NCBI GenBank assembly: GCA_937942965.1
Contig: CALDGN010000142.1
Location: forward strand, 1-24,522
Length of the DNA: 24,522 nt
DNA from: an uncultured Acidimicrobiales bacterium
GTDB taxonomy: Bacteria; Actinomycetota; Acidimicrobiia; Acidimicrobiales; UBA10347
Direction of reading: 5' to 3'
In this document: positions 1 to 7,844 of the stretch, in pieces
Numbering within the stretch: the stretch's first letter is position 1
How the letters are laid out: every line of letters starts with the position of its first letter
Notes under the pieces: generated by a model
The model's input: the letters and a program-made list of their open reading frames with translations, nothing else
Told to the model about the DNA's origin: nothing
The model's database searches: none
Position numbers and translations under genes: made by a program

Positions 1-564
1 CGTCGTCGCCGGATACTCGACATCGGCGTCGTCGACGCCTCGGTCCGCATAACGACCGCGGTAGATGTGCTCGGACTCATGTCGAGCGACACGGCCCCGG
101 AGCAACGCACGGTCCTCTTCAGGCAACGTTGCATAGGCCGCTTCCATGCTCGCGAACAGCGTGTCGCCACCGCCGCCTGCTGGCGGTTGGTGGATCTGCA
201 GCATCGTGGCCATGGGCGGCCGCTTATCGCATGACACATCGGTATGCCAGCCGTTGCCGTTTGCGACCGGCGAATCCCGATGGGCATGAATGACGAACAC
301 CGCGCCGTCATGACCTTCGCCCGGAGCCGCGGGGTGCCGGTGGAGCGGGCCGAACCGTCGGGCGAATGCGGTATGCGCTCGGGCGTCGAGCGTTGTCTGG
401 TTGCGGAAGAAGATCACGCCGTGACGCAAGAACGCCGCATGGATCGCTTCGAAGGTCGCATCGTCAACGCCGGCTGCCAGATCGACGCCTCGGATCTCAG
501 CACCGAGCACCGGCGACACCGGCACGACCTCGATTGCGTTGCCATCGGTACGGGCAGTGCTCAT
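1..564 (-). CDS. TauD/TfdA-family Fe(II)/2-oxoglutarate dioxygenase, 3' part outside window
   Basis: This gene starts at an ATG (564-562) and is open to the window edge, giving 188 codons. It encodes the N-terminal part of a taurine/2,4-D dioxygenase-type enzyme, which couples oxidation of 2-oxoglutarate to hydroxylation of a substrate. Visible family marks are the opening strand with VSPVLGAEIRGVDL, the segment HGVIFFRNQ near residues 48-56, FARRFGPLHRHP near 67-77, and the HTD iron-binding motif in GWHTDVSC near residue 107. The distal His and the 2-oxoglutarate-binding Arg lie outside the window. Family members cleave taurine, alkyl sulfates, 2,4-D or other acids, and the visible part does not identify the substrate. 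There is no good ribosome binding site ahead of the ATG, and no other in-frame start fits the family N terminus better. A hairpin at 601-634 separates it from the upstream ABC permease gene on the same strand. Confidence 0.88.
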   Translation of the reverse strand, partial: MSTARTDGNAIEVVPVSPVLGAEIRGVDLAAGVDDATFEAIHAAFLRHGVIFFRNQTTLDARAHTAFARRFGPLHRHPAAPGEGHDGAVFVIHAHRDSPVANGNGWHTDVSCDKRPPMATMLQIHQPPAGGGGDTLFASMEAAYATLPEEDRALLRGRVARHESEHIYRGRYADRGVDDADVEYPATT

Positions 565-600
565 CAGCCGAGGCTAGTTCTGACCCGAGCGCTGACGCGG

Positions 601-634
601 CGAAGCCGGCCTCTCGTGCGACAGGCCGGCTTCG
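601..634 (-). terminator. Terminator-like hairpin after the ABC permease gene
   Basis: An 11-bp perfect inverted repeat (CGAAGCCGGCC at 601-611, its complement at 624-634) encloses a 12-base loop. It sits 20 bases past the permease stop codon and before the TauD-like gene. No T-run follows on either strand, so termination is inferred from position and stem strength only. Confidence 0.55.
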
Positions 635-654
635 GGGTGGGGGGATCAGGTGCG

Positions 655-3183
655 CTAGCTGGCGATGGCGTCCAAGACGTTCATGCGACCGGCACGGCGG
701 GCCGGCAGCAAGGCTGCGAGCAGTCCAGCAACCGAGGCGATGACGACCAGGGTGATGATCTGGCCACTTGGGATCGCCAGTGCGTCGGCGAACGATGCGG
801 GCAGCGCCTCGACCATGAGCCAACCGAAGCCGATCCCCATAGCGACGCCGAGCACTGCGCCGAAGGCCGCAATGACGGCCGACTCATAGCGGATCATGCG
901 GCGGACGCCGCGGCGAGACATGCCGACGGCCCGGGCAAGCCCGATTTCTCGGGTCCGTTCGCTGACCGACAACGCCAACGTGTTGGCGATGCCGATGAGG
1001 GCGATGACGACCGCCAAGGCGACCAGTGCATTGAGGACCGACAGGATCTGGTCGATCAGCCCTTCCATGCGTTCCTGGAACTCACTCGCCGTCTCGAGCT
1101 CGCCCTGCGGGTAGCGCTCTTCGATCCGGTCGATGGCGGCAGCAACAGCCGTCGCATCAGCACCAGCGGCTGCGCTAAACGCAATCCAGGTCTCGCTAGC
1201 CACGACGCCAGCGGTGTTGTAGACGGCGACGTCGACGAGCCAGTCCTCGGCGATGAGCGAGTCCTCGTCGAAGATTCCGCTGACGGCGAGGTCGACGGTG
1301 GCGCCGTTGTTCAAGGTGGCGGCGAAGACGTCACCGATAGCGACGCTGTCCTCGTCGGCCAAGGACCGGCTGACGATTGCCGACGACGTTGGGTCGCCGA
1401 AGCCACCCTCGGAGATGTCGAGGTCGAACAGGGTCGGCAGTGCATCGAAGCTGGCGGCAGTGACATCGACGACCTCGTCGTCGACCTGCATCTGCGAATT
1501 GCGGAAGCCGGTGACGGCGCCAAGCGCCGGATCGGCTTCGAGTTCCTCGACGACCGAGGTCGGGAAGCCAGCGTCGGCGACTTGGTCCGTCAACAGGTAG
1601 TCGGCCATGACGGACTCGTCGAGGGCGCTACCAAGTTCGGTCTTGACCGACTCACCGACAACCAGTGCCATCGAAACCACGGCCAGCCCGATCATGAGTG
1701 CAGCTGCGGTCGTTGCCGTGCGTCCGGCCTGGCGCCGAGCGTTGCGGATGGCGAGACGTCCGGGCATGCCGAGGCGCTCAAAGACCAGCCCGAATGCCGA
1801 GGCGATCGGTCCGACGAGTCGAGGGCTGATCGCCGTGACGGCGCCGAAGATGGCGATGGCACCAATGGCCAGCATCGTGATCATTGCGGTCGTCGACCCG
1901 CCACCAGCGATGCCGACGGCGACACATGCCGCGCCGATTGCGGCGAGTGCAATGGCAACGATCGTGCGGGTGCGTGAGGTTTCGGAGCGTCCAGCAGCTC
2001 CGGTCCGCAGTGCTGCCAGAGCCGGAACACGAGCAGCGTTGCGGGTCGGCCACCAGGCCGAGATCAAGGTGACGCCGACGCCGACGGCGAGCGCCACGAG
2101 GATCGTGCGGGTTGCGATCACGATGTCGTAGTCCGGGAAGGTGAGTCCGAGTGCGTCGAACAGTGCGGTGAGGCCAGCGGCAACGCCGATGCCTCCGGGG
2201 ATGCCGATCGCCGAGGCCAGCAGGCCGATGGCGCCGGCCTCGCCCATCGCGCCGCGACGGAGCTGGTTGGCGTCGGCGCCGACGAGGCGCAGCAGGCCCA
2301 TCTCACGGGTGCGTTGCGCCAAGACGATGGCGAAGGTGTTGCCGATGATGAAGATCGAGACGAGCAACGAGACGCCGGCGAAGCCGAGCAGGATGCTCTG
2401 GATGATGTCGATCTGGGTGTTGAACTCTGCGGCGGTCTCTTCTTCGATGGTCGCTTGCGTGAGGACCTCAACATCGGTCAGCGCTCCGCCGACGAGGGCG
2501 GCGGCCGAATCGATGTCAGCGCGGGCGCTGTCGGTCAACGCAACGGCGATCGAGTCGAAACCCATGGTGCCGAACAGGGCGTCGGTCTCGTTGGCGTTCA
2601 TCGCCATGAGCGTTGCGCCGAGTGTTTGGTTGTCGCTGCCGAATCGAGTCAGTCCGCTGAGCGTCAACTCGTGTCGGCCGGTGCCCGTGAGCACGGTGTA
2701 CGCATCGCCGATCTCGAACCCGTGCCGATCGGCCGAGCCGAAGTCGATCACGAACTCGCCGAGCTCTGGCGCTTCGCCTTCGATCAGCGTGAACGGGGAG
2801 AACCCCGGTGCGTCACTCCACGAGAATGCGAGCTGAGGTGGTCCTGCACCGGGGATCTCTTCGCCCGCAGGAGTGATGGGCCGGACCGAGTTCTCGGGTG
2901 CTTCGACGAAGCCAACGGCATCGACGACACCGTCAACGGCCAGAACTGCAGCGACATCGTCGTCGTCGAGCGATCCGATGATGCCGAACTCGTCGAGTGG
3001 GCGAACCTCAAGGTCCGTGCCAGCGACGATGTCGGTGGTGAGGTCGCCGAAGGTCCGGCGAAGGCCGTCGCCGAGCACAAAGGCCGAGACGACGAAACTG
3101 ACGGCGAGCACGACGCCGAAGGTGGTCATTGCGAACCGGCCAGAGTTGGCTCGCAGGTTGCGGATGGTGAGTTTTGCGATCAT
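655..3183 (-). CDS. FtsX-family ABC transporter permease with two FtsX domains
   Basis: An 842-residue membrane protein, permease partner of the ATPase encoded just upstream. The layout is that of large actinobacterial FtsX/MacB/LolC-like permeases. It has an N-terminal membrane segment (about 17-38), a large extracytoplasmic domain (about 40-255), three membrane segments (about 260-380), two further hydrophobic segments (about 405-455), a second entry segment near 490, a second external domain (about 515-710), and three C-terminal membrane segments (about 715-835). Each FtsX domain carries the cytoplasmic signature after its first helix: QRTREMGLLRLVGA near 290-303 and SERTREIGLARAVGM near 740-755. 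The ATG at 3183 is preceded by AGGGAG at good spacing. Such exporters move lipids, lipoproteins, peptides or antibiotics, or work as mechanotransmitters; the substrate cannot be read here. It is 78 bases downstream of the ATPase gene, which suggests one transcript. Confidence 0.93.
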   Translation of the reverse strand: MIAKLTIRNLRANSGRFAMTTFGVVLAVSFVVSAFVLGDGLRRTFGDLTTDIVAGTDLEVRPLDEFGIIGSLDDDDVAAVLAVDGVVDAVGFVEAPENSVRPITPAGEEIPGAGPPQLAFSWSDAPGFSPFTLIEGEAPELGEFVIDFGSADRHGFEIGDAYTVLTGTGRHELTLSGLTRFGSDNQTLGATLMAMNANETDALFGTMGFDSIAVALTDSARADIDSAAALVGGALTDVEVLTQATIEEETAAEFNTQIDIIQSILLGFAGVSLLVSIFIIGNTFAIVLAQRTREMGLLRLVGADANQLRRGAMGEAGAIGLLASAIGIPGGIGVAAGLTALFDALGLTFPDYDIVIATRTILVALAVGVGVTLISAWWPTRNAARVPALAALRTGAAGRSETSRTRTIVAIALAAIGAACVAVGIAGGGSTTAMITMLAIGAIAIFGAVTAISPRLVGPIASAFGLVFERLGMPGRLAIRNARRQAGRTATTAAALMIGLAVVSMALVVGESVKTELGSALDESVMADYLLTDQVADAGFPTSVVEELEADPALGAVTGFRNSQMQVDDEVVDVTAASFDALPTLFDLDISEGGFGDPTSSAIVSRSLADEDSVAIGDVFAATLNNGATVDLAVSGIFDEDSLIAEDWLVDVAVYNTAGVVASETWIAFSAAAGADATAVAAAIDRIEERYPQGELETASEFQERMEGLIDQILSVLNALVALAVVIALIGIANTLALSVSERTREIGLARAVGMSRRGVRRMIRYESAVIAAFGAVLGVAMGIGFGWLMVEALPASFADALAIPSGQIITLVVIASVAGLLAALLPARRAGRMNVLDAIAS

Positions 3184-3261
3184 TGGATGCTCCCTAAGTT
3201 CAAGGCGTATGCGGCAGTGGTGCAGGTGTGTGGCGCGGTGTTCGCTGTGCAGGCCGGGCGT

Positions 3262-4035
3262 TCAGTCGCCGAGGTTCCGCATGCGGTCGAGGACGTTGTC
3301 CGGTGTCGGATCGATGAGTTCGTCGACCACTCGGCCGTCCGCAAGGAAGACAACCCGGTCGGCGTAGCTCGCAGCAACGGGATCGTGCGTCACCATGACG
3401 ATGCTCTGGCCAAACTCTCGGACGGCCTGGCGCATGAACTCAAGGATCTCGGCACCGGTACGGCTGTCGAGGTTGCCGGTCGGTTCGTCGGCGAAGATCA
3501 GTTCCGGGCGACCAGCGAGGGCGCGAGCAACAGCGACACGCTGCTGCTGTCCGCCCGACAGCTCGTTGGGCCGGTGATCGATGCGGTCGGCGAGTCCGAC
3601 CGTGGCGACCACGTGCTCAAGCCAGGCCGATTCCACGCGGTTACCAGCGAGGTCGCTCGGCAGCGTGATGTTCTCGACCGCCGACAGCGTCGGAATCAGG
3701 TTGAACGCCTGGAAGATGAAGCCGAGCCGCTCGCGTCGGAGCGTCGTGAGCTCCTTTTCGCTGGTCGCCGTGATGTCGGTCGACCCGATGAAGACCGAGC
3801 CTTCGCTGAGGCGGTCGAGGCCAGCCATGCAGTGCATCAGCGTCGACTTGCCGGAACCCGACGGTCCCATGATCGCCGTGAAGCGGCTGGCTTCGAACGC
3901 TACGTCGACGTGGTCGAGGGCGGTCACACGGGTGTCGCCGTCGCCGTAGACCTTGGTCGCAGATCGTGCCGAAGCGGCGATCTGGGCCGTGGCGTCGAGG
4001 GTTGGAATGGTGGAGTTTTGAAGAGAGAGGTTCAT
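3262..4035 (-). CDS. ABC transporter ATP-binding protein, MacB/LolD type
   Basis: A 257-residue ATPase that should power the FtsX-type permease encoded next. All ABC motifs are intact: Walker A GPSGSGKS (about 57-64), Q-loop FIFQAFNLI (about 106-114), signature LSGGQQQR (about 159-166), Walker B LIFADEPTGNLDS (about 179-191) and the switch histidine in MVTHDP (about 217). The ADEPTGNLD form is typical of the MacB/LolD/FtsE class. I chose the ATG at 4035; a TTG nine bases upstream would add three residues (M-R-G). About 30 residues precede the core, more than usual, and look like a low-complexity leader. Together with the permease this forms a two-gene exporter module. A NarL-type two-component system lies about 1 kb upstream on the same strand and may control it, but that link is only positional. 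Confidence 0.93.
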   Translation of the reverse strand: MNLSLQNSTIPTLDATAQIAASARSATKVYGDGDTRVTALDHVDVAFEASRFTAIMGPSGSGKSTLMHCMAGLDRLSEGSVFIGSTDITATSEKELTTLRRERLGFIFQAFNLIPTLSAVENITLPSDLAGNRVESAWLEHVVATVGLADRIDHRPNELSGGQQQRVAVARALAGRPELIFADEPTGNLDSRTGAEILEFMRQAVREFGQSIVMVTHDPVAASYADRVVFLADGRVVDELIDPTPDNVLDRMRNLGD

Positions 4036-4098
4036 GCCTCTCAACCTAAAAAATCAACCCTTGATGTTCGTCCGGCTCCGTGATGATCGCCGGGTGGC

Positions 4099-4186
4099 CC
4101 GAGCGGAGGGGACCGACCCTCGCGGCGGGTCCTCCGCTCGGAGGACCCACGCACGCTCGGTGGGTCGCCTGGAGGAGCGTTGCTCC
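4099..4186. terminator. Cluster of overlapping hairpins between the LLM gene and the ABC ATPase gene
   Basis: The 174-bp intergenic region contains several exact inverted repeats. CCGAGCGGAGG (4099-4109) pairs with 4131-4141. GGGTCCTCC (4127-4135) pairs with 4140-4148 around a GCTC loop. GACCCAC (4144-4150) pairs with 4160-4166. GGAGC (4174-4178) pairs with 4182-4186. The first two stems compete for the same bases, so they are mutually exclusive. The position just past the LLM stop codon suggests transcription termination; no T-run is present. An attenuator-like switch ahead of the ABC genes is possible but unproven. Confidence 0.5.
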
Positions 4187-4209
4187 TACGACCCCCAGGT
4201 TGATGCTGC

Positions 4210-5076
4210 TTAGAGCTCGGCGCCGAGTGGCGCGATGGCTTCCCAAGCCGCGTCTTTGTCGCCCAAGATGTTGAGCGCGACTTCGGTGGCGCCGGCGGCC
4301 TTGTAGCGCTCGAGGCCGTCGCGGATGGTCTGGGCATCGCCCATGATCACCATGTCGCCCGGGTTCTCGGCGCCTTCGCGGTCGAGCATCGCCCGGTACG
4401 ACGGAAGCTGGCCATAGATCGCCAGGTCGGTGTTGGCCTGCGCCCGAGCTGCATCGATGTCGTCGGTGACCTGAATACCGACGCCAGCAGCGATCTCGGC
4501 GCTCTCGCCGATCGTCGGACGGATGTGGTCGCCGATGGTGACCGGGCCCGTCATCCACGTGATCGTGCCGCTGGTGCGGTCAGCGGCCAGTTTGAGCATC
4601 TTGGGGCCGAGCGCAGCCAGCATGACGCCGGCCGGTTCGGCCTTGACGTTGATCTGGGTACGAGCGGTCACGAACTCGCCTTCGGTGCTGACTCGTTGCT
4701 CGGTGAGCAACGGAAGGAGCGCATCGAGGTACTCGGTCATGTGGGTGTACGGCTTGCGCCATGGCACGCCGTAGACCATCTCGAGCACGGGCTCGTGGTT
4801 GGTGCCGATACCGAGCGTGAATCGGCCGCCGCTGATGTTGTTGATCGTCAGCGATTGCTGCGCCAGCGTCTGGGGAAGCGTCGTCTGCATCGCGACGACC
4901 GAGGTGCCGAGCTTGATTCGAGGGATCTCACGGCCGACGACGGCAAGCGTCGTCATTGGATCGGTATTCATGATCTGCGGCGCCCAGTAGCGATGCATGC
5001 CCTGGTCGTTGGCGCGGCTCGCATTGGCCACGGCGGTATCGATGTCGTTGGTGCTGTCGAACAGCGAGAGCTTCAT
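4210..5076 (-). CDS. F420-dependent LLM-class (luciferase-like) oxidoreductase
   Basis: A 288-residue TIM-barrel protein of the luciferase-like monooxygenase superfamily, the actinobacterial subgroup that generally uses coenzyme F420. Recognisable features are the N-terminal strand MKLSLFDS, IKLGTSVVAMQTTLPQTLAQQSLTINN (about 54-80), the phosphate/cofactor-binding GGRFTLGIGTNH (about 84-95), and the later AALGPKMLKLAADRTSGTITWMTG block. It is full length for the group. The ATG at 5076 gives the expected N terminus, though the Shine-Dalgarno is weak. It begins 38 bases after the response-regulator stop codon, so it may share the two-component transcript. The substrate cannot be inferred; family members reduce or oxidise sugars, lipids, alcohols or xenobiotics. 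Family assignment is firm; cofactor choice is based on family resemblance. Confidence 0.88.
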   Translation of the reverse strand: MKLSLFDSTNDIDTAVANASRANDQGMHRYWAPQIMNTDPMTTLAVVGREIPRIKLGTSVVAMQTTLPQTLAQQSLTINNISGGRFTLGIGTNHEPVLEMVYGVPWRKPYTHMTEYLDALLPLLTEQRVSTEGEFVTARTQINVKAEPAGVMLAALGPKMLKLAADRTSGTITWMTGPVTIGDHIRPTIGESAEIAAGVGIQVTDDIDAARAQANTDLAIYGQLPSYRAMLDREGAENPGDMVIMGDAQTIRDGLERYKAAGATEVALNILGDKDAAWEAIAPLGAEL

Positions 5077-5114
5077 GTCCGCAGCATTGCAGACCGAGCC
5101 CCTGAACCAAGGGT

Positions 5115-5789
5115 CTATGCGGCCGAACCGCCGGGTCGGATCGCGCCGGTCTCATAGGCAGCTACGACGGCCTGAACGCGGTCGCGAACGCCGAGCTTCA
5201 TCAACACGCGACTGACGTGGGTCTTGACGGTGGTCTCACCCAAGAAGAGCGACTCGGCGATCTCTTGGTTGCTAAGGCCCTTGGCCATAAGCGACCAAAC
5301 CTCGGTCTCACGTTCGGTCAGCGAGTCGACGGCCCCGGGAGCCGTGACGGGCTCGGCTGGCTGATGGCGGGCGAACTCTTCGATGAGTGTTCGTGTGACC
5401 GACGGAGCTAGCAGCGCCCCGCCCGCTGCGATCAAGCGAACAGCTCGGAGTAGCTCGTCTGCGGGGCTGTCCTTGAGCAGGAAGCCGCTCGCTCCGGCGC
5501 GCACGGCGTCGTACACGTACTCGTCGAGGTCGAACGTCGTGAGGACGAGCACACGAGTGTCGAGCGATTCGTCCTCGACGATCAACCGGGTCGCTTCGAT
5601 GCCGTCCATCTCGGGCATGCGAATGTCCATAAGGACGACTTCGGGGCGATGCCGGCGAACGAGTTCGAGGCCCTCTCGCCCGTCGGACGCAGCCCCGACG
5701 ACTTCGAGGTCGTCTTCGGCTTCGAGGATCATCTCGAAGCCAGTCCGCATCAACTGCTGGTCGTCGACGATCGCGACACGAGTCTTCAT
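5115..5789 (-). CDS. NarL/FixJ-family response regulator
   Basis: A 224-residue two-component response regulator. The receiver domain (1-120) has the acidic pair D9/D10, the phospho-acceptor D55 in VLMDIRMPEMDG, T84/T85 in LVLTTF, and K106 in FLLKDSPADELL. The C-terminal LuxR-type helix-turn-helix (about 155-215) shows LTERETEVWSLMAKGLSNQEI and TVKTHVSRVLMKLGVRDR. The start codon overlaps the stop codon of the histidine kinase (ATGA, 5786-5789), so the two are translationally coupled and almost certainly cognate. DNA targets are unknown; the MacB-type ABC exporter and the LLM oxidoreductase downstream are natural candidates because this arrangement is common in actinobacteria. Confidence 0.95.
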   Translation of the reverse strand: MKTRVAIVDDQQLMRTGFEMILEAEDDLEVVGAASDGREGLELVRRHRPEVVLMDIRMPEMDGIEATRLIVEDESLDTRVLVLTTFDLDEYVYDAVRAGASGFLLKDSPADELLRAVRLIAAGGALLAPSVTRTLIEEFARHQPAEPVTAPGAVDSLTERETEVWSLMAKGLSNQEIAESLFLGETTVKTHVSRVLMKLGVRDRVQAVVAAYETGAIRPGGSAA

Positions 5790-6988
5790 GCCGTGACCTT
5801 GGCCGGGATCGGCAGCGAGACGACCACCTGGTAGCCGCCGCCCGCACGAGGCCCAGCGGTGAAACTGCCGTTGTAGATCTCGACCCGTTCGCGCATGCCG
5901 AGCAGTCCGTGGCCGGTGCCGGTCGTGTCGGGCGAGGCAGCAACGCCGAGCCCGTCGTCAGCGACCTCGATATCGACGGCGTCGGCCGAGTAGGTGACGT
6001 GCACATGGGCCTTCGCCGGACGCCCCGCATGGCGCACAACGTTGGTCAACGCTTCTTGCACCACTCGGTAGCCGGTCAGCTCGAGGCCGGGCGGAAGTGG
6101 GCGAACATCGCCTTCGATGACGATCTCGGTCGCCACTCCCCCGTCGACCGCATGGGCTCGAAGCGCATCGAGGTCGTCAAAGCTCGGCTGCGGCTCAAGT
6201 TCGCGTCCGCCGGAACGTTCCCGGAGCACGCCAAGCATGCGCCGCATCTCGTCTGACGAATCGCGCCCGATCGATTCGATGGTCGTCAGCACTTCGCGGA
6301 CCTTGGCAGGATCGCGGTCGACGAGCCGTTGCGCACCTTGGGCTTGGACGACGATCGCGCTCATGCCGTGGGCGACGATGTCGTGCATCTCACGGGCGAT
6401 ACGAGTGCGCTCTTCGACGGCGGCGAGCTCGGTCTTGGTCTCAAGATCAGCTTCGAGCGCTTCCGCTCGCAGTTCGAGCTCAGTGACGTACTGGCTGCGC
6501 TGATAGAGCGCCTCGCCGATCGCCGCCGCAGTGCCGTGGATGAGGAAGATGCCAATGATCGCGATCGCGGGAAGATCCTCGGTCGGAACGATCACGCCAA
6601 TGGTCGCCACGACGGTGACCACGACCAACGCCGCTCCCACCACCTGCCAGACACGTCGCCGGCTAGAGCCGCCGTGGCGCGTTGCGGCAAAGAAGAGCAG
6701 GAGGAGAACGACGTCGGGGTCACCCGGATAGTCCCGGATCCAATACGTGATGATGAAGGCCGTGCAGATCGGCAGCGCAACGAGTGGTGCGCTGCGCCGC
6801 CACAGCAAGGTCGCGGCCGCAGCGATGACGAGCCCGTAGGCCAACCAATCGGCGCTGACCTCGCTGCCGTGCAACGGGACGAATCGTGCTGCGAGCGACC
6901 CGATCACGGCGAGGGTGACCGCCGCTGCGATCTCGAGGGCGCGTGCATGCGCCCGCATCCATGCGCTCGCCCGGTGCTGCCAATCCAT
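5786..6988 (-). CDS. NarL/DesK-type sensor histidine kinase
   Basis: A 400-residue membrane sensor kinase. The N-terminal half has about five or six hydrophobic segments between residues 18 and 155, with little room for an external sensor domain, so it probably senses something in or at the membrane. A short coiled coil (about 165-195) leads into a HisKA_3 dimerisation domain with the phospho-accepting H202 in AREMHDIVAHGMS. The ATPase domain follows, with the N-box EALTNVVRHA (about 312-321), G1 DDGLGV (about 345-350) and G2 GTGHGLLGMRER (about 357-368). All catalytic motifs are intact. The ATG at 6988 gives an N terminus of normal length. It forms an operon with the response regulator by a four-base overlap. 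The hairpin at 7046-7065 separates it from the conservon upstream. Confidence 0.94.
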   Translation of the reverse strand: MDWQHRASAWMRAHARALEIAAAVTLAVIGSLAARFVPLHGSEVSADWLAYGLVIAAAATLLWRRSAPLVALPICTAFIITYWIRDYPGDPDVVLLLLFFAATRHGGSSRRRVWQVVGAALVVVTVVATIGVIVPTEDLPAIAIIGIFLIHGTAAAIGEALYQRSQYVTELELRAEALEADLETKTELAAVEERTRIAREMHDIVAHGMSAIVVQAQGAQRLVDRDPAKVREVLTTIESIGRDSSDEMRRMLGVLRERSGGRELEPQPSFDDLDALRAHAVDGGVATEIVIEGDVRPLPPGLELTGYRVVQEALTNVVRHAGRPAKAHVHVTYSADAVDIEVADDGLGVAASPDTTGTGHGLLGMRERVEIYNGSFTAGPRAGGGYQVVVSLPIPAKVTA

Positions 6989-7045
6989 GTGTCGAAACTA
7001 CATCGCTCTCACCCGACGGTCGTCGGCCGGTCGAACGAAGTGCAG

Positions 7046-7065
7046 GGTCCTCCGATTGGAGGACC
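7046..7065 (-). terminator. Terminator-like hairpin after the conservon operon
   Basis: GGTCCTCC (7046-7053) and its exact complement (7058-7065) enclose a GATT tetraloop, nine bases beyond the stop codon of the last conservon gene. There is no T-run on the minus strand. The stem sequence is the same as that of the hairpin at 4127-4148, which suggests a recurring terminator or small extragenic repeat in this genome. Confidence 0.55.
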
Positions 7066-7073
7066 TCACGTAC

Positions 7074-7844
7074 CTACGAGACAGTGACGTTGGCGGCTTC
7101 GGGGCCCGAGGGTCGAACGATTGGCAAGTCGTGTTGAATGGCGACCGGTTCGGGTTCGCCCGCTGAGGCGCTTGGCGTTGCTGCCGTGGGCTCGGTTGCG
7201 GCAGTTGCGATGCCTTGTTCAGAAGCACGAGCCTGCAGTTGGGCCTTGAGGCGCTCGATGGCTTCGAGCATGCCTGCGGCGTGTTGGCGCTTCTCTTCGG
7301 CATCGGACTCGGCGACCTGCAGGGCGTCTTCGGCCTTGGCTCGCATCGCCTCGGCCTCGCCCTTGATCTCTGCGGCCTCGGCACGCATCGCTTCGGCGTG
7401 CTCTTCGGCCCGCTCGACCATCTCTTTGGCTTGCTCTTCGCCATTCGAGATCAGCGCCCGCGCATCGACCAATGACTGGTTGACGATCTCAGTGATGCTG
7501 TCCTTGTATTTGGCACGATCAGCATCGACCGCCTCGATTCCGGCCTGAATCGCTTCTGCTTCGATCAGCTGCACGCGCGTCTCGGTCTCGGCGATGATCG
7601 ACGCTTTGCGTTCCTCAGCCTCCGCGATGATCGCGGCAGCGCGTGTACGGGCAGCCTCGAGCACTTCTTCAGCAAGCGCTTCGGACTCGGTTGCCTTGTC
7701 CGCAGCCTCTTGCTCGATCTCGTCGCGCATTTGCTGTACGCGTTCTTGGGTTTGGTGAATGAGCTCGATCGAGCGAGCGCGCACCTTCTTGGCCTCTTCA
7801 TTTGCCGCGGCGAGCGGGTCAGCCGTAGCCATCACGTCGCTCAA
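7074..7844 (-). CDS. Coiled-coil protein, fifth gene of the conservon operon
   Basis: A 256-residue, highly charged, almost wholly helical protein. Residues about 14-205 are an unbroken heptad-rich coiled coil dominated by Ala, Glu, Arg and Lys (for example RTRAAAIIAEAEERK and AEEHAEAMRAEAAEIKGEAEAM). A disordered Pro/Ala/Thr/Ser tail of about 50 residues follows. It resembles DivIVA- or ATP-synthase-b-like coiled coils in composition, but no diagnostic motif of either is visible, so no function is claimed. There is no signal peptide or membrane segment, so it should be cytoplasmic. The first start is a TTG overlapping the GTPase stop codon (TTGA, 7841-7844); the ATG four codons later (7832) is an alternative. 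The overlap implies coupling to the Ras-like GTPase, making it a candidate effector or scaffold for the conservon. Confidence 0.82.
   Translation of the reverse strand: MSDVMATADPLAAANEEAKKVRARSIELIHQTQERVQQMRDEIEQEAADKATESEALAEEVLEAARTRAAAIIAEAEERKASIIAETETRVQLIEAEAIQAGIEAVDADRAKYKDSITEIVNQSLVDARALISNGEEQAKEMVERAEEHAEAMRAEAAEIKGEAEAMRAKAEDALQVAESDAEEKRQHAAGMLEAIERLKAQLQARASEQGIATAATEPTAATPSASAGEPEPVAIQHDLPIVRPSGPEAANVTVS

Noticed and set aside
244..1977. Long rightward open frame of 577 residues opposite the TauD-like and permease genes
   Set aside because: Its composition (Arg, Asp, His, Gly-rich, no domain) is that of an antisense shadow in GC-rich DNA, while the minus strand encodes clear TauD and FtsX proteins.
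2314..4083. Rightward open frame of 589 residues opposite the ABC genes
   Set aside because: It is antisense to intact Walker A/B and signature motifs on the other strand and has no recognisable features of its own.
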